64,000 nt of DNA. It comes from Paenibacillus_Z sp042653205. Lineage in GTDB: Bacteria; Bacillota; Bacilli; Paenibacillales; Paenibacillaceae. Shown one piece after another: positions 44,190 to 52,450 of the stretch. The notes under the pieces are model-generated. The model worked only from the letters and a program-made list of their open reading frames with translations. It was not told the DNA's origin and searched no databases. Numbering within the stretch: position 1 is the first letter of the stretch; every line of letters starts with the position of its first letter. The position numbers were made by a program, and so were the translations under genes. Location: contig NZ_JBHSHY010000001.1 in NCBI RefSeq assembly GCF_042653205.1, positions 564,927 through 628,926 of the forward strand. The letters run 5' to 3'.

Positions 44190-44210
44190 TTCATGAGATT
44201 ATAACATGAA
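44190..44210. promoter_or_regulatory. LysR-type T-N11-A box
   Basis: TTCAT, 11 bases, ATGAA: a perfect inverted repeat with the LysR spacing, between the divergent LysR and MFS starts. The symmetry extends to 6-base arms (TTCATG/CATGAA). Confidence 0.65.
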
Positions 44211-44285
44211 ATGCGTTGGAATAAATAATCGCGATCCGGTACGATGTCCATACGACAACCATTTATAGAGAAAGGATTACGCATC

Positions 44286-45464
44286 ATGAATCGAACATTT
44301 GTGGTGTATTTGGTCGCGTTTGCCGCCTTTCTGGGGCCGTTCACGCAAACCATTTATACGCCGGTCCTGCCCGAGGTTGCAAGTCAACTTCACTCAACTT
44401 CCTTCGTCGTGAACCTGACGATTTCCGTGTTTACGTTCTTCCTGGCCATCATGCAGATGATCTATGGCCCGCTCACGGACTCGAAGGGCCGCCGCAGCGT
44501 CATGCTCTTCGGCATTTCGCTCTACGTGCTCGCTTCGACCGGGTGCTACTTCTCCGGGAACATCGAGCTGCTGCTCGTCTTCCGCGCGCTCCAAGCGATC
44601 GGAATCGCGGCGGGATCCGTCGTAGCCGTTACCGTCATCAGCGACTTGTTCGACGGCCGCGAACGAGGCCAAGCCATGGGGACGTTTCAGATGATGGTGT
44701 CGCTCGGCCCCGTGCTCGGGCCTGTCATCGGCGGCTTCCTGAGCGGACGGTTCAATTTCCACTCCGTGTTTCTCGCGCTGGCGGCGACCGGGATACTGGT
44801 GCTGCTGCTGAACTACCTGTGTCTGAAGGAAACGAAGCCCGACAGCGGCGAAGCCGCGCGCTTCCGCTTCCGGGACTTCGCCGTCATCCTGCGGAACCGG
44901 GTCGGATCGTCGGTCATTTATCTGGGGTTCGTGCAATATTACGTGTTTTATAATTTTCTTGTCTTTCTGCCGGACATTTTAAGCGATCGGTATGGCTTGT
45001 CCGCCGAGCAGAAGGGGCTGGTCTTTCTGCCGATGTCGCTGTGCATCGTGATCGGCAGCTTCTTTGGCGGCAAGATCCAAGCGCGGATCGACGGCAAAAA
45101 GGTTATCGTGCTGACGACGTTTCTGAACGCGTCTTCGGTGTTGTTCTTCCTGCTCTTCTACTCGATCTCGCTGGGTTGGCTGCTCACGGGCATTATCTGC
45201 TTCGGCTTCTTCCTCGGGCTCTCGCTCCCCGTGCAGACGACGCTGCTGACGGGCGCTTTCACGACTAACCGCGCGACCGCCGTGGGGGCGTACAACTTCT
45301 TTCGCTACATGGGCATGGCGTGCAGTCCGATCGTGGGCAGCCTCGTCTACCGCGCGGGCGGGTACCTTTTGTTGTATGGCTTCGTCGTTGCCCTCTTTTT
45401 GGCGTTCGGCTTGCTGCTGTCGCGGCGCCTCCTCGGCGCTCGAGCCGTCAAGTCCGCGTCTTAG
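44286..45464 (+). CDS. MFS efflux transporter (DHA1, Bcr/CflA-like)
   Basis: 392 residues and about 12 membrane helices. The A motif between helices 2 and 3 reads GPLTDSKGRRSVML, and the helix-5 region has FQMMVSLGPVLGPVIGGFLSGRF, the C motif of drug/proton antiporters. The start FVVYLVAFAAFLGPFTQTIYTPVLPEVASQL resembles the Bcr/CflA subgroup. It likely exports a drug or toxic metabolite. The ATG at 44286 has AAAGGA ten bases upstream. Under probable control of the divergent LysR regulator. Confidence 0.9.
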   Translation: MNRTFVVYLVAFAAFLGPFTQTIYTPVLPEVASQLHSTSFVVNLTISVFTFFLAIMQMIYGPLTDSKGRRSVMLFGISLYVLASTGCYFSGNIELLLVFRALQAIGIAAGSVVAVTVISDLFDGRERGQAMGTFQMMVSLGPVLGPVIGGFLSGRFNFHSVFLALAATGILVLLLNYLCLKETKPDSGEAARFRFRDFAVILRNRVGSSVIYLGFVQYYVFYNFLVFLPDILSDRYGLSAEQKGLVFLPMSLCIVIGSFFGGKIQARIDGKKVIVLTTFLNASSVLFFLLFYSISLGWLLTGIICFGFFLGLSLPVQTTLLTGAFTTNRATAVGAYNFFRYMGMACSPIVGSLVYRAGGYLLLYGFVVALFLAFGLLLSRRLLGARAVKSAS

Positions 45465-45480
45465 GCGTACAGCGGGAAAA

Positions 45481-45515
45481 GGCAGCCGATCCTGTGATGA
45501 TCGGCTGCCTTTTTT
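45481..45515 (+). terminator. Terminator after the MFS gene
   Basis: GGCAGCCGATC and GATCGGCTGCC form a perfect 11-bp stem with a 7-base loop, then six T residues. Confidence 0.95.
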
Positions 45516-45580
45516 CGGTTCCGTACCGTCGTTCCCCCTCCGCTGTATGAAGGGACGCGAAGCGCGAATATGACGTTCTC

Positions 45581-46036
45581 TTAGGTATCCGCTGCGTCCG
45601 GACCATCAACGATGTCGATGACGCCGACGGCAAGGATGGTTACGGCAGCCGCTCGACCCAGCTTCTTGGCGCCCTCCTTCATCAATTGCGTGTCGTTCTC
45701 CTTCATGCCGGTCACGACCTCTTTTCCGCTTTCGACCACGTATTCGATTCCCTGGCCGGCGCCTCTAACCGCCGTCGTGGCCGCAACGCCAAGCTCGTCG
45801 AATCCGGCTTTCGCCTGCTGCTTATCCGCCGTGATGAGTCCGGCGCTAACGTCCCACACGCCGCTCGCTGCTTGGCCTGCCAGTTCCCCCGTCTTTGCCG
45901 TCACGCGTTCCACGTCGTTCCCGATTACTTTGATGTAATCACTATGAACAAGTTCCCCGGCGACACGCACGGTACCTCCAAGCACTCTGCCCGTGATATC
46001 GCCCGCCAGCTTTCCGAAGCCTTTCAACAATTCCAT
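45581..46036 (-). CDS. Small Ala/Gly-rich protein of unknown function
   Basis: Not recognised. 151 residues from the ATG at 46036, preceded by GGAGGTG at 9 bases. It is rich in Gly, Ala and Val, with amphipathic repeats such as AGDITGRVLGGTVRVAGELV, AASGVWDVSAGLITADKQQAKAGFDEL and GAGQGIEYVVESGKEVVTGMKEND, and a final hydrophobic stretch (AAAVTILAVGVIDIVDG). The alternating pattern suggests a membrane-surface or filament-like helix bundle. The good ribosome site and length support a real gene. No neighbour suggests a role. Confidence 0.7.
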   Translation of the reverse strand: MELLKGFGKLAGDITGRVLGGTVRVAGELVHSDYIKVIGNDVERVTAKTGELAGQAASGVWDVSAGLITADKQQAKAGFDELGVAATTAVRGAGQGIEYVVESGKEVVTGMKENDTQLMKEGAKKLGRAAAVTILAVGVIDIVDGPDAADT

Positions 46037-46171
46037 CCAGAACACCTCCGTATCTTAATCTATTCGGTATAACGATGATTTGCCGCACTTCGTTTCATCT
46101 AAACATCAATCTCCACCATCCGCCATACATTCATCCTATATGCTTCGATCTGAAGAGAAATCGACTGGAGG

Positions 46172-47305
46172 TTGAAGCCTATCTTATGGATCAGAAAACG
46201 TGACAAAACGCCGCTGGAAGCGATCCGCGAGGAATTAATGAAACGGCTCAAACAGGCTCCAGCCAGCCTTGCCGCGTTAACCCCTTCGGAGACAACGCTC
46301 CTGGACAGCATCAATCGGACGACCCGGGACCTGAACCTTAACAATGTGACGCGAACACGAGCCTATCTTGCGTTTTATCTCCGTCACCCCGAGATCCATT
46401 GGGCATTCCTAGGGCATATGGTATCGCGAAACGGCGGCTGGAATATGACCGATCTCAAGGGCGAGTTTCTGACGAAGCTGCTCTCGGAGAAGGAGCGGGA
46501 CGGCTTGTTCCGATTTTTGGAGCGCGGCAACTGGCTGATCTTCCAAGACGTATACCCGCAGCTTCTGCTCTATGAAGCGAGTCTGAAGAACAATCAGCCT
46601 TTGTTCTATTTGCTGCCTCGACTGCAGGTATCCGGGTTCATGGACACGATATGGAACTATTTTTGGAGAGCCCGGGATACGCATATGCTTTGCATCGGAT
46701 TGGTCATCAACGAACAAAGTTGCTTGGAGAACAGGGTGATTCAACACCCCGATTATCAACAACAAGGATGGATGGCCTTCCTCTTTCACCTTCAGGATGT
46801 GCTGGCATTCAATCACATTCTGTTTCCTGCGGAGGGCAATCGTCTACAGGGGCAGACGCTCTATCGATTCCAGTCGCTCCAGGAGCGAATCTTTTTCGGC
46901 AAGAAGCTCTATGCCGTTTTGTTTCAGAATCCGGAATTTACGTCCCAAGCCTTGGAATGGGCGACACGCCACCCGCATACGGGGTCTAGGAAGGACTACT
47001 GGCCGCATTTATTCAACAGCGTGCATGAAGGCGTGCCGGGAACGACCTCCCCATTACGGTTAAAGTCGTGCCGTATTGACGACGATGCACGACGATTTTA
47101 CAGCCCCAAGCTGGAGGAGGCTTGGAAACCGATCGCCCAGCCGGATGCAGAACCGGGGGAGTGGTTTGTAGACGTACGCGCAGCGGATTACTTAGCGGAC
47201 GACATCGACATGGTGGACGGAGAGATTACGAAGGACTACTGTAAAACCTTGGAGCGGCTCGAAATTGCCGCGTATGCCAAGCAGGCGATTCACGCCCAGC
47301 CTTGA
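46172..47305 (+). CDS. DUF2515 family protein
   Basis: 377 residues from the TTG at 46172, which follows GGAGG with no spacing; the ATG at 46238 after GAGGAATTA is a good alternative giving 355 residues. The protein has the aromatic-rich pattern of the DUF2515 (B. subtilis YppC) family: NRTTRDLNLNNVTRTRAYLAFYLRHPEIHWAFLGHMVSRNGGWNMTDL, then FLERGNWLIFQDVYPQLLLYEAS. The domain is of unknown function and predicted cytosolic. There is no visible operon partner. Confidence 0.82.
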   Translation: MKPILWIRKRDKTPLEAIREELMKRLKQAPASLAALTPSETTLLDSINRTTRDLNLNNVTRTRAYLAFYLRHPEIHWAFLGHMVSRNGGWNMTDLKGEFLTKLLSEKERDGLFRFLERGNWLIFQDVYPQLLLYEASLKNNQPLFYLLPRLQVSGFMDTIWNYFWRARDTHMLCIGLVINEQSCLENRVIQHPDYQQQGWMAFLFHLQDVLAFNHILFPAEGNRLQGQTLYRFQSLQERIFFGKKLYAVLFQNPEFTSQALEWATRHPHTGSRKDYWPHLFNSVHEGVPGTTSPLRLKSCRIDDDARRFYSPKLEEAWKPIAQPDAEPGEWFVDVRAADYLADDIDMVDGEITKDYCKTLERLEIAAYAKQAIHAQP

Positions 47306-47325
47306 TTGGATTCGCTCCGGAGAAC

Positions 47326-47351
47326 GCAAAAAAGCCGCGTTGCCGCGGCCA
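47326..47351 (-). terminator. Terminator of the Rieske/amidohydrolase operon
   Basis: GCCGCG and CGCGGC pair around GCAA on the minus strand, followed by TTTTTT. It lies just beyond the stop of the convergent DUF2515 gene. Confidence 0.85.
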
Positions 47352-47380
47352 GGGTTACGCTTTGATTCAAGTTCGACGCG

Positions 47381-47779
47381 CTACACGTGCACGACGATCG
47401 TCCCGGATTCGACCGTGACGGGATACGTCTCCACTTCCGGGACGGCTTCGGCTTCCACCGTCACATCGTACGTCTTGACCAGACATTTGAGCGGGTCGAA
47501 GATCGATTTGCCGGTGGTAATGTCGAATTCCCAGCCATGCCACGGACAGCGCACGATCTCGCCGTCCCGGCCGTAGATGTATTCGCCCGGCGCCGATGGA
47601 AGGGTCATGCCGGTTACGGTACCGGCGCAGAGCGGCGCGCCTTGATGCGGGCAGCTGTTTTTCAGCGCGTAATACGTGCCGTTTACGTTGAATACGCCGA
47701 TCGCGCGTCCTTCCACTTCCATCATCCGTCTCGTTCCCGCCGGGAACTCGGCGACGGCTCCCACGACGTGTTTCCCCAT
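47381..47779 (-). CDS. Rieske [2Fe-2S] ferredoxin-like protein
   Basis: 132 residues. The cluster ligands are Cys43-His45 in CPHQGAPL and Cys78-His81 in CPWHGWEF, with spacing as in Rieske ferredoxins of dioxygenase systems. It would carry single electrons to an oxygenase or reductase. No oxygenase alpha subunit is in the operon, so the acceptor is unknown; in some catabolic clusters such proteins serve an amidohydrolase-linked pathway. The ATG at 47779 follows AAGGGAGGGGACGAC. Last of three genes, 14 bases from the amidohydrolase gene. Confidence 0.92.
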   Translation of the reverse strand: MGKHVVGAVAEFPAGTRRMMEVEGRAIGVFNVNGTYYALKNSCPHQGAPLCAGTVTGMTLPSAPGEYIYGRDGEIVRCPWHGWEFDITTGKSIFDPLKCLVKTYDVTVEAEAVPEVETYPVTVESGTIVVHV

Positions 47780-47792
47780 GTCGTCCCCTCCC

Positions 47793-48875
47793 TTAACCGA
47801 GCTTGTACAGCTCGCGCGCATTGTCGGAGAAGATTCGCCGGCGCAGCGGCTCCGGCAGCTTCGGGAACGCGCGGGTCGGCGAATCGAAATCCCAGTGCGG
47901 ATAGTCGCTGGAAAACATGAGGAGATGCTCCGCGTCCATCATCTCGAAGATTTGCAGCAAGTGGGCGTCATTGTCCGGCCTTTCCAGCGGCTGCGACGTG
48001 ATCCGCACATAATCGCGCAAGTATTCGCTCGGTTTGCGCTTCAGCCACGGGACCTCGTACCGGAGCGCTTTATATTCCGCGTCCAGCCGCCACATCAAAG
48101 GCGCCAGCCACGAGACGCCGCCTTCGACGAGGACGATCTTGAAGCCCGGAAACCGCTCGAATACGCCTTCCGTCAGAAAGCTGACCAGATGCGCCTGGAA
48201 CCCGAGCGACAGACAAGTATGCCACTCGATGTAGTGAGTCGGGAAGCCCGGGGACGGCTGCACGTTTATCCCCATGCCGTCGGTGCCGGGGTGAATGGCG
48301 AACGGCAGGCCGAATTTCTCGCAAGCCTCGTAGATCGGATAGAACTGCCGCTGGCCGAACGGGGCGCGGGCGCCGGAATCGGTCATGACCTGGACGAAAT
48401 GCGGATGTCCCGCCCACCGCTCGATCTCGCGCGCGGCGGCTTGCGGATCCTGCGTGTTCACCGTAATCGATCCCTTGAAGACGCCGTCCGGATTATAACG
48501 GCTCAGCCACGTATCCGCGAGCCAATCGTTGTAGGCCGCCGCGATGGCGGTTCCGAAGTCGGGATCGGGATGCAGGTTGCAGAAGGCCCGCGGCATCAGA
48601 ATCGCATAGCCATGTCCGTACTCATCGATCAGCTGCTTGCGGAGGAGCTCCGGATCGGAGCCCGACGGACCGCCCTGCGGCGGTCTCGCGTCCAAGCGGT
48701 CGCCGTGCACGGGATTGCCGTAGAAGCCGCGGCCGCCTCCGTTATAGCGCTCCCGCCAAGGCTGCTTCATATAAGAGCGGATTTCCTCCGCATTCCTGGG
48801 GTAAGGATGCACGTCGCAATCGACGAGGCCCGTCCGCGCTTTCGTCGGTTGGATCGTAGTTTGCTGCTGCTCCAT
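47793..48875 (-). CDS. Amidohydrolase-2 family (ACMSD-like) metal-dependent hydrolase or decarboxylase
   Basis: 360 residues. The metal motif DCDVHPYP replaces the usual DxHxH near residues 19-26. Later ligands are His in FAIHPGTDGMG, in the THYIEWHT region, and Asp in MFSSDYPHWDFDSP. This is the TIM-barrel amidohydrolase-2 (PF04909-like) group that includes ACMSD decarboxylases and lactonases. It likely acts on a carboxylated ring or lactone produced by the enolase-superfamily enzyme encoded just upstream. GGGAGG precedes the ATG at 48875. Confidence 0.9.
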   Translation of the reverse strand: MEQQQTTIQPTKARTGLVDCDVHPYPRNAEEIRSYMKQPWRERYNGGGRGFYGNPVHGDRLDARPPQGGPSGSDPELLRKQLIDEYGHGYAILMPRAFCNLHPDPDFGTAIAAAYNDWLADTWLSRYNPDGVFKGSITVNTQDPQAAAREIERWAGHPHFVQVMTDSGARAPFGQRQFYPIYEACEKFGLPFAIHPGTDGMGINVQPSPGFPTHYIEWHTCLSLGFQAHLVSFLTEGVFERFPGFKIVLVEGGVSWLAPLMWRLDAEYKALRYEVPWLKRKPSEYLRDYVRITSQPLERPDNDAHLLQIFEMMDAEHLLMFSSDYPHWDFDSPTRAFPKLPEPLRRRIFSDNARELYKLG

Positions 48876-48892
48876 CCTGTCGTTCGCCTCCC

Positions 48893-49981
48893 TTACATGA
48901 TTGAAACGGCTGTTGCTCTCACCTTGTTCTCGTTGACCTCGAGCCCGAGTCCGGGGCCGTCCGGCACGAACAGGTATCCGTCTTTGAATTCCAATTGATT
49001 GTGGAACAGCGCGGACAGCTTCTCGTTATGCCCGGTGAACTCCTGATGGTACATGGCATTGGAGACGGAAGCGCAGAAATGCAGACTGGCGGCCGTTCCG
49101 ATGGTCGGCTGGGTGTTATGCACGACGATCGGCTTGCTCCATGCTTCGCACAAAGCGGCGATTTTCTTGGCCTCCGTAAGACCGCCGCATTTGACCAGAT
49201 CCGGTTGAATGATATCCGCCTTGCCCTGCAGGATGAGATCGCGGAATTGCCAGAGCGTATATTCATGCTCTCCGGCGCTGACCGGGGTATCGAGCGCATC
49301 CGCGACCTGTGCCATGGCCAAGTAATCGTATTGCGGCGTCGGTTCCTCGAACCAAGCGAGTCCGACATGCTCTTCCAGATGGCGTCCGACCTGAATGGCT
49401 TTATGCGCCGTATAGCCATTGTTCGCGTCAAAGCCGATCTTCACCTCGTCGCCTACCGCGGCGCGGATCGCTTTCATCATCGGAATCGCCGGATCGTTCG
49501 CGACCTCCCCTCGCAACGGGCCGTAATTCATGCGCATTTTCAGGACGGTGAATCCGTTTTCAACTTGCTCGCTCATGATGCGGACCACCTCGTCGACGGT
49601 CGCTTTCCCGTCCCAGCCGTAGCTGTAATAAATGTTCACCCGGTCCCGGAAGCGTCCCCCTTGCAGCTGATAGACCGGTTTATTCGTCGCTTTGCCGATG
49701 ATATCCCACATGGCCAGATCGATGCCCGATATCGCTTCCGACTGCGCGCCGGACGGGCCGAGCTTATATGGCGCGAGCAGCATTTTCTGCCACAGCACCT
49801 CGACGTCGAACGGGTTCCCGCCGATGACATGCGGCTTCAAGGCATGGACGGCCATAGCCTGCAGCACATGTCCGCCCATCGGCGAGCATTCCCCCCAGCC
49901 GCTGATCCCTTCGTCCGTATCCAACTTGATGAACAAACTGCCCCAAGGGAATAGAAACGTGGTCATGCCGGTAATCTTCAC
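48893..49981 (-). CDS. Mandelate racemase/muconate lactonizing family enzyme
   Basis: 362 residues of the enolase superfamily. The N-terminal capping domain has LFIKLDTDEGISGWGECSPMGG. Barrel residues include the KMRMN catalytic strand (a KxR/K type acid-base position), the metal ligands Asp in IGFDANNGY, Glu in WFEEPTP and Glu in SAGEHEY, and His in VVHNTQPT. It abstracts the alpha-proton of a carboxylate, as in sugar-acid dehydratases or cycloisomerases; an acid-sugar substrate is likely but not fixed. The GTG at 49981 follows AGGAGGCTAATTC. First gene of the operon. Confidence 0.92.
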   Translation of the reverse strand: MKITGMTTFLFPWGSLFIKLDTDEGISGWGECSPMGGHVLQAMAVHALKPHVIGGNPFDVEVLWQKMLLAPYKLGPSGAQSEAISGIDLAMWDIIGKATNKPVYQLQGGRFRDRVNIYYSYGWDGKATVDEVVRIMSEQVENGFTVLKMRMNYGPLRGEVANDPAIPMMKAIRAAVGDEVKIGFDANNGYTAHKAIQVGRHLEEHVGLAWFEEPTPQYDYLAMAQVADALDTPVSAGEHEYTLWQFRDLILQGKADIIQPDLVKCGGLTEAKKIAALCEAWSKPIVVHNTQPTIGTAASLHFCASVSNAMYHQEFTGHNEKLSALFHNQLEFKDGYLFVPDGPGLGLEVNENKVRATAVSIM

Positions 49982-50087
49982 GAATTAGCCTCCTAGCCTA
50001 GCGAATGTTGAATATATTCTATATATTCTGAATTTGTACGGAATCTCCTTCAAAAACCCGGAAATTCCCCCATTCGCCTCTCCAAAA

Positions 50088-50118
50088 GCAAAAAAATCCG
50101 CTTATGATGGCGGATTAA
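50088..50118 (-). terminator. Terminator overlapping the stop of the next gene
   Basis: AATCCGC and GCGGATT pair on the minus strand and are followed by seven T residues; the stop codon of the gene at 50102 lies in the loop. Confidence 0.85.
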
Positions 50119-51274
50119 ATCGATTGATGCTGAGCGATTCGATCTTCCACGGTTCCGCGGGCGTCCCCCGGACGAGCCGGAGCACCAGTCTCGCTTGCCG
50201 TACCCGGCTGCCCGCCGCGTACAGCTTCACGATCTGCGAACGTTCCGCGACGAGACTGTCATCGGCGGCATACGCGGTCTTCCCCGTCTTGCCGTCGGAC
50301 GAGATCCGTTCCATTTGCGACAGTAATTGTTCGAACGTCTCGTTGTACGGATCCACGAACAGCATTCTGGCCGCCGGGATTTCCTTGAGATTGAACGTTT
50401 TGAAGAACGCGGCAGCCAGCTCGTCCTGGTTCAGGGTCCCGACGTAATCGGTAAGCTTGCCGGCCGCTTTATAGACCATGAGCTGATGTTCCGGATCGAC
50501 GCTCCGCGACTTATGCGTCGTACTGCCGAGGAAATGCACGCAAAAATGGCCGGAAAACCCGTTGTCCGGGATGCCGTCCCCGCCATGCGGCATGCCGTGC
50601 ATCGAGGCGGCCAGCACAGTATCGCCGGTCCCGACGAGCACAGCCCTTCTTTTCCAGCTCCACTTGCCCCCGTAGATGTCCTTCATGATCTCGGTGTCCC
50701 CGCGCGTCAGCGGCTGGACATCCGCGTGGCTGCTGCCCGCCCGGCGCTGGACCCGGAAGGTCTTGCCGGTCTCCACGTCCGTCAGCGCGAACGTCGACGC
50801 CATCGGTATGCGCGATTGGGCTTCGTCCCACGGGAGCAGCAGGCCGTAATACGACCCGCGCAGCTGATCGACCCGCTTCTTCAGCAGCAGCCGGTCCGTA
50901 CGCCGCAGCAGAATCTTCTCGCCCTTGACGGGGTCGTACACGTAGCCGTTGCGATCCACCGCGAAGGTCTGCCTGCCCTCGCCCGTGATCAACGCCATGG
51001 AGGCATCCGTGACCGGGAGGTAGTGCGTGCGGACGCGAACGCCGCCGTTCAGCATCCGCGACACGGCGTTCGGGCTGCCCAGCGTCATGACGGCCGTTCG
51101 GGCCGCGTTCGGCGCCGCCGTTACGCGCAAGATCGCCTCGTTGCCCGGCTCGTTGCCCGACGCGTTGCCCGGCTCGTTGCCCGGCGCGGCGCTGATCCCG
51201 CTCGGTCCAAAGGCGGCTCCGAACAGAAGGACCGCCAGCAGGAGGCCTGTTCTCGTGTCACGCATAGGATCCAT
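50102..51274 (-). CDS. Secreted protein with His/Cys motif, function unknown
   Basis: 390 residues. The signal peptide (TGLLLAVLLFGAAFGPSGISA) is followed by a GNEPGNASGNEPGNE repeat linker at about 32-46. The central region has a RRAGSSHADVQPLTRGDTEIMKDIYGG stretch near 178-204 and GFSGHFCVHFLGSTTHKSRSVDPEHQ near 235-260. The spaced SHADV...GHFCVHF residues could form a Cys/His catalytic site akin to L,D-transpeptidase-like folds, but I do not recognise the family with certainty. A C-terminal region after 285 is unassigned. AAGGAGGAGACC precedes the ATG. It is monocistronic with its own terminator. Confidence 0.72.
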   Translation of the reverse strand: MDPMRDTRTGLLLAVLLFGAAFGPSGISAAPGNEPGNASGNEPGNEAILRVTAAPNAARTAVMTLGSPNAVSRMLNGGVRVRTHYLPVTDASMALITGEGRQTFAVDRNGYVYDPVKGEKILLRRTDRLLLKKRVDQLRGSYYGLLLPWDEAQSRIPMASTFALTDVETGKTFRVQRRAGSSHADVQPLTRGDTEIMKDIYGGKWSWKRRAVLVGTGDTVLAASMHGMPHGGDGIPDNGFSGHFCVHFLGSTTHKSRSVDPEHQLMVYKAAGKLTDYVGTLNQDELAAAFFKTFNLKEIPAARMLFVDPYNETFEQLLSQMERISSDGKTGKTAYAADDSLVAERSQIVKLYAAGSRVRQARLVLRLVRGTPAEPWKIESLSINRFNPPS

Positions 51275-51456
51275 GGTCTCCTCCTTGATCGGGAGCTAGA
51301 TTCGACGGTCAAGCTCCTCTTGTCTTAAGTTATCCTTCACAGGATTTGCCTAATGCGGATGCCTTATCCTAAGGACCGTCGATCTTCGGCCGCGCCGGCG
51401 GAATTCCGCCGCGGCAGCGCCGCGAGCTTCGGTAAGCCCGCTGCTTTCTGCCCAGC

Positions 51457-51972
51457 TTAAAACGTGACGTAAGCCTGCGCGTGCCCGAATAGCCCTTCGC
51501 GATCCACGAGGTCCCTTCGTTCGCGGCCGTCCGTTACTCGCCCTGCGGCCTGGTCGAGGATATCGGCTAACGCGGATTCGATCAACGCGGCCCGATCGGC
51601 GCCCCATGTTTCCGACTTCAGCTGCGGGAAGCGGAGGCTTTCCAGGACGTTCATGCCTTTCAAGCGCTGAAACGGCGCAGCCCACATGACCAAATCGCCC
51701 TTCAGGCCGGAACGCGGCACCGCAAATTCCCGACAACCGACGATTCCCGCATTCGTGGAGAGCGCGATAAGCCCGCGGATATCCGACTCCCGTTCGAAGG
51801 GCTGGTCATCGAACAGAAAGCATTCGATTCGGGTAACCCTGCACTGACGCAAATATTCCAGCCCGCGCGCCGATTCCTTCAGTCGCGGCAATTCAGCATA
51901 GAGCGCACGCGCTCGCGGGTCGTCTTCAACTGTCTCCTTATTTGTAACGCGGTCGGGAACGATGATCGGCAT
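51457..51972 (-). CDS. Unknown protein under a SAM-I riboswitch
   Basis: Not recognised. 171 residues from the ATG at 51972, which has AGGAGGGGC about 9 bases upstream; the frame stays open into the riboswitch but is not expected to be translated there. Visible stretches are TRIECFLFDDQPFERESDIRGLIALSTNAGIVGCREF and RAALIESALADILDQAAGR. They faintly recall the capping domain of enolase-superfamily enzymes, but the protein is too short for a barrel. No signal peptide or membrane helix is present. Its mRNA leader is a canonical SAM-I riboswitch with terminator, so expression should rise when S-adenosylmethionine is low. This links it to methionine, cysteine or sulfur metabolism. No other sulfur gene is adjacent. 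Confidence 0.75.
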   Translation of the reverse strand: MPIIVPDRVTNKETVEDDPRARALYAELPRLKESARGLEYLRQCRVTRIECFLFDDQPFERESDIRGLIALSTNAGIVGCREFAVPRSGLKGDLVMWAAPFQRLKGMNVLESLRFPQLKSETWGADRAALIESALADILDQAAGRVTDGRERRDLVDREGLFGHAQAYVTF

Positions 51973-52014
51973 GTCTTCTGCCCCTCCTATGACATGGTTG
52001 ATGAAGTGATAACA

Positions 52015-52053
52015 ACAAAAAATGACCTTCTCCGGAGTAAGAGAAAGGTCATT
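52015..52053 (-). terminator. SAM riboswitch terminator (expression platform)
   Basis: AATGACCTT/AAGGTCATT with inner CTC/GAG and one bulged base, followed by six T residues on the minus strand. It lies 25 bases after the aptamer and before the ribosome site. The aptamer 3' P1 strand (GATAAGAG) can pair with CTCTT of this stem as antiterminator. Confidence 0.9.
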
Positions 52054-52077
52054 AACAGGCAAAGTCAGATCCTCGCT

Positions 52078-52202
52078 CTTATCTCTCGGAATCGCCTTAC
52101 ACAGCGTTTCCGCAAGAATTAGCACCGTGCATACCTTTAAATCCAAAGGTATGTCGGTTGCCGGGCTTCATCGGGCTAGTCCCTCCGCCTGCTCTTGATA
52201 AG
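52078..52202 (-). ncRNA. SAM-I (S-box) riboswitch aptamer
   Basis: On the minus strand P1 is CTTATC/GATAAG. The core elements AAGAG, GGAGGGACTAGCCC, GATGAAGCCCGGCAACC, GGTGCTAATTC and GAGAGATAAG appear in canonical order, with a variable P3 hairpin (CATACCTTT/AAAGGTATG). Together with the downstream terminator it should stop transcription when S-adenosylmethionine is plentiful. Confidence 0.96.
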
Positions 52203-52229
52203 AAAGTTCACCGTATTCAATTAGTTACA

Positions 52230-52257
52230 ATAATACTATAAAGCACCTTGATGTCAA
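52230..52257 (-). promoter_or_regulatory. Sigma-A promoter of the SAM riboswitch transcript
   Basis: TTGACA at 52257-52252 and TATTAT at 52235-52230, 16 bases apart on the minus strand, placing the start about 20 bases before the aptamer. Confidence 0.8.
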
Positions 52258-52415
52258 GTCCTTTTAAGTCGGATCGAGAAGAGACGGCGGGCATGAAGGG
52301 AAAGGCCGGTTGACGAGGCCGGGCTCGAACGGCGTGCGTGCTCCCAAGCCGCGCCGGTCTAACGGGTTTCGCGCGCCAGCCTGCGTTCCAACTGCCTGAT
52401 GAACGCCGCCCGCCG

Positions 52416-52450
52416 AAAAAAAAGGGACCCGCAGCAACGGGCTGCGGGCC
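52416..52450 (-). terminator. Orphan terminator on the minus strand
   Basis: CCCGCAGC and GCTGCGGG form a perfect 8-bp stem, followed after GTCCC by eight T residues. No gene upstream of it on that strand is apparent. Confidence 0.7.

Noticed and set aside
51140..51190. DNA repeat of GTTGCCCGGCTC units as a mobile or CRISPR-like repeat
   Set aside because: It is simply the coding DNA of the GNEPGN amino-acid repeats in the secreted protein.
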